NCBI GenBank assembly: GCA_024277555.1
Contig: JAJRUY010000203.1
Location: 1 to 6,220 of the forward strand
Direction of reading: 5' to 3'
DNA from: Gammaproteobacteria bacterium
GTDB taxonomy: Bacteria > Pseudomonadota > Gammaproteobacteria > Chromatiales > Chromatiaceae
Length of the DNA: 6,220 bases
Below are positions 5,417 through 6,220 of this stretch, piece by piece (position 1 is the first letter of the stretch; each line of letters starts with the position of its first letter). The position numbers and the translations under genes are program-made. The notes under the pieces were generated by a model. That model was not told the origin of the DNA, did no database searches, and saw nothing but the letters and a program-made list of their open reading frames with translations.

Positions 5417-6166
5417 CTACTGCTGCACGCTTCGCCCCCCATCCACGGCGATGATCTGCCCGGTGATGTATTCCGCCGTGGCCAGAAACAGCACCGTGCG
5501 CGCAATATTCTCCGGGCGGCCTGCTCTTTCCAGGGGAATGCGGGGCATGGAGGCCTGTTTGGACTTTTCTCCCTGAACGCCCTCGGGCCAGAGAATGGCG
5601 CCCGGCGCCACGCCGTTGACGCGGATTTCCGGCGCCAGCTCCCTTGCCAGGCTTTTCACCATCATGGCGTTGGCGGCCTTGGCCATGCTGTAGATGGGAT
5701 GGCTCTTGTGGGGCCGCTCGGCGTGGATGTCCACCATGTTGATGATGCAGCCGCTGGTTTCACGCAAGGCATCTGCCGCCTCTTTCGACAGGAAGAAAGG
5801 CGCCTTGGCGTTGACGCCGAAAAGGCTGTCCCACTGCTGTTCCGTCGCTGCATCCACCGGGGTGGGGAAAAAGTTGGAAGCGTTGTTGAGCAGGATGTCC
5901 AGTTGCCCGGTGGCCTCCAGGCAGTCATCGACAAGCCGGGACAGATAAGCAAAATCCAGTAAATCACCCCGCACCACAGAAACCGAGCCGGGCCGAATCC
6001 TTTGCAATTCCGTTTGCAATGCCCCTGCCTTGCCAGCCGATTTCCGGTAGTGAATGATGACATGAGCACCAGCTGCGTGGAGCAGACGGACACTCATGGC
6101 GCCAAGGCGTGCCGCGCCGCCGGTGATCAATGCAGTCTTGCCTGCCAGTGGTTGTGGGTCGAGCAT
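5417..6166 (-). CDS. Pteridine reductase (short-chain dehydrogenase/reductase, PTR1/FolM-like)
   Basis: This is a 249-residue NAD(P)-dependent Rossmann-fold reductase of classical SDR length. TGGAARLG (15-22) is the cofactor loop, with Arg20 as in Leishmania PTR1 rather than the usual GxGIG form. HYRKS (39-43) matches the HYHRS of PTR1 and suggests NADPH preference. NNAS (94-97) follows. The catalytic set is Asp146, Tyr159 and Lys163: Asp replaces the usual Ser and lies 13 residues before Tyr, exactly as Asp181 and Tyr194 do in PTR1. This signature points to reduction of dihydropterins or dihydrofolate, as for bacterial FolM. The exact substrate is inferred. It faces folB-folK tail to tail, which supports a pterin role. 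The start is ATG with a weak GGA 8 nt upstream. It ends in TAG. Confidence 0.88.
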   Translation of the reverse strand: MLDPQPLAGKTALITGGAARLGAMSVRLLHAAGAHVIIHYRKSAGKAGALQTELQRIRPGSVSVVRGDLLDFAYLSRLVDDCLEATGQLDILLNNASNFFPTPVDAATEQQWDSLFGVNAKAPFFLSKEAADALRETSGCIINMVDIHAERPHKSHPIYSMAKAANAMMVKSLARELAPEIRVNGVAPGAILWPEGVQGEKSKQASMPRIPLERAGRPENIARTVLFLATAEYITGQIIAVDGGRSVQQ

Positions 6167-6188
6167 GGTGTTTGTCCAGCGGTTGGAA

Positions 6189-6218
6189 TTGACAGAACCA
6201 GTTTATGCAATCAAGAAT
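6189..6218 (+). promoter_or_regulatory. Weak candidate promoter reading out of the right edge
   Basis: A perfect -35 TTGACA (6189-6194) is followed after 18 bp by AAGAAT (6213-6218), 4 of 6 matches to the -10. It would drive a gene beyond the window, divergent from the pteridine reductase. The -10 is poor and no gene is visible, so this is tentative. Confidence 0.25.
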
Positions 6219-6220
6219 GC

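Noticed and set aside
5404..5425. Small inverted repeat GTAG-CTC-CTAC at the folK/reductase junction as a two-way terminator
   Set aside because: The stem is 4 bp and no T-run follows on either strand.

Overview
This window looks like a chromosomal housekeeping segment from a gammaproteobacterium. The gene order matches the arrangement seen around the macromolecular synthesis operon of Pseudomonas, Chromatiales and relatives, and every protein I recognise reads as a typical gammaproteobacterial member of its family. I cannot name the genus. There are no phage, IS, CRISPR or defence genes, and I see no sign of a new multi-gene system.

Bases 1-2548, minus strand, hold the macromolecular synthesis operon: rpsU (ribosomal protein S21), a GatB/YqeY-domain gene, dnaG (primase) and the first 12 codons of rpoD (sigma-70). 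It is expressed from a clear sigma-70-type promoter upstream of rpsU (TTGCAA, 17 bp, TAAAAT). A second likely promoter with a perfect TATAAT sits in the 96-bp dnaG-rpoD gap.

Bases 2653-3696, plus strand, hold tsaD, divergent from rpsU, with a TTG start behind an AGGA ribosome binding site. Its last 11 bp overlap, tail to tail, the end of plsY (3686-4270, minus strand), an acyltransferase of phospholipid synthesis. A 304-bp gap without genes (4271-4574) follows. It carries two copies of a REP-like repeat and a nested inverted repeat.

Bases 4575-5413, plus strand, hold folB and folK, overlapping by 4 bp, for consecutive steps of dihydrofolate synthesis. Converging on them with a 3-bp gap is a minus-strand short-chain reductase (5417-6166). 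It carries the Asp-Tyr-Lys signature of pteridine reductases, so the right end is a small pterin/folate cluster.

The most striking observation is in rpsU. Codon 44 is an in-frame TAG, yet the remaining 27 codons still encode a normal S21 C-terminus and the total length is the usual 71 codons. TAG is also the ordinary stop of yqeY, folK and the pteridine reductase here, so general reassignment of TAG is unlikely. A recent nonsense mutation, a sequence error or suppression/readthrough are the options. The yqeY start has no ribosome binding site and lies 7 nt past the rpsU stop, so a real amber would probably also reduce YqeY translation.
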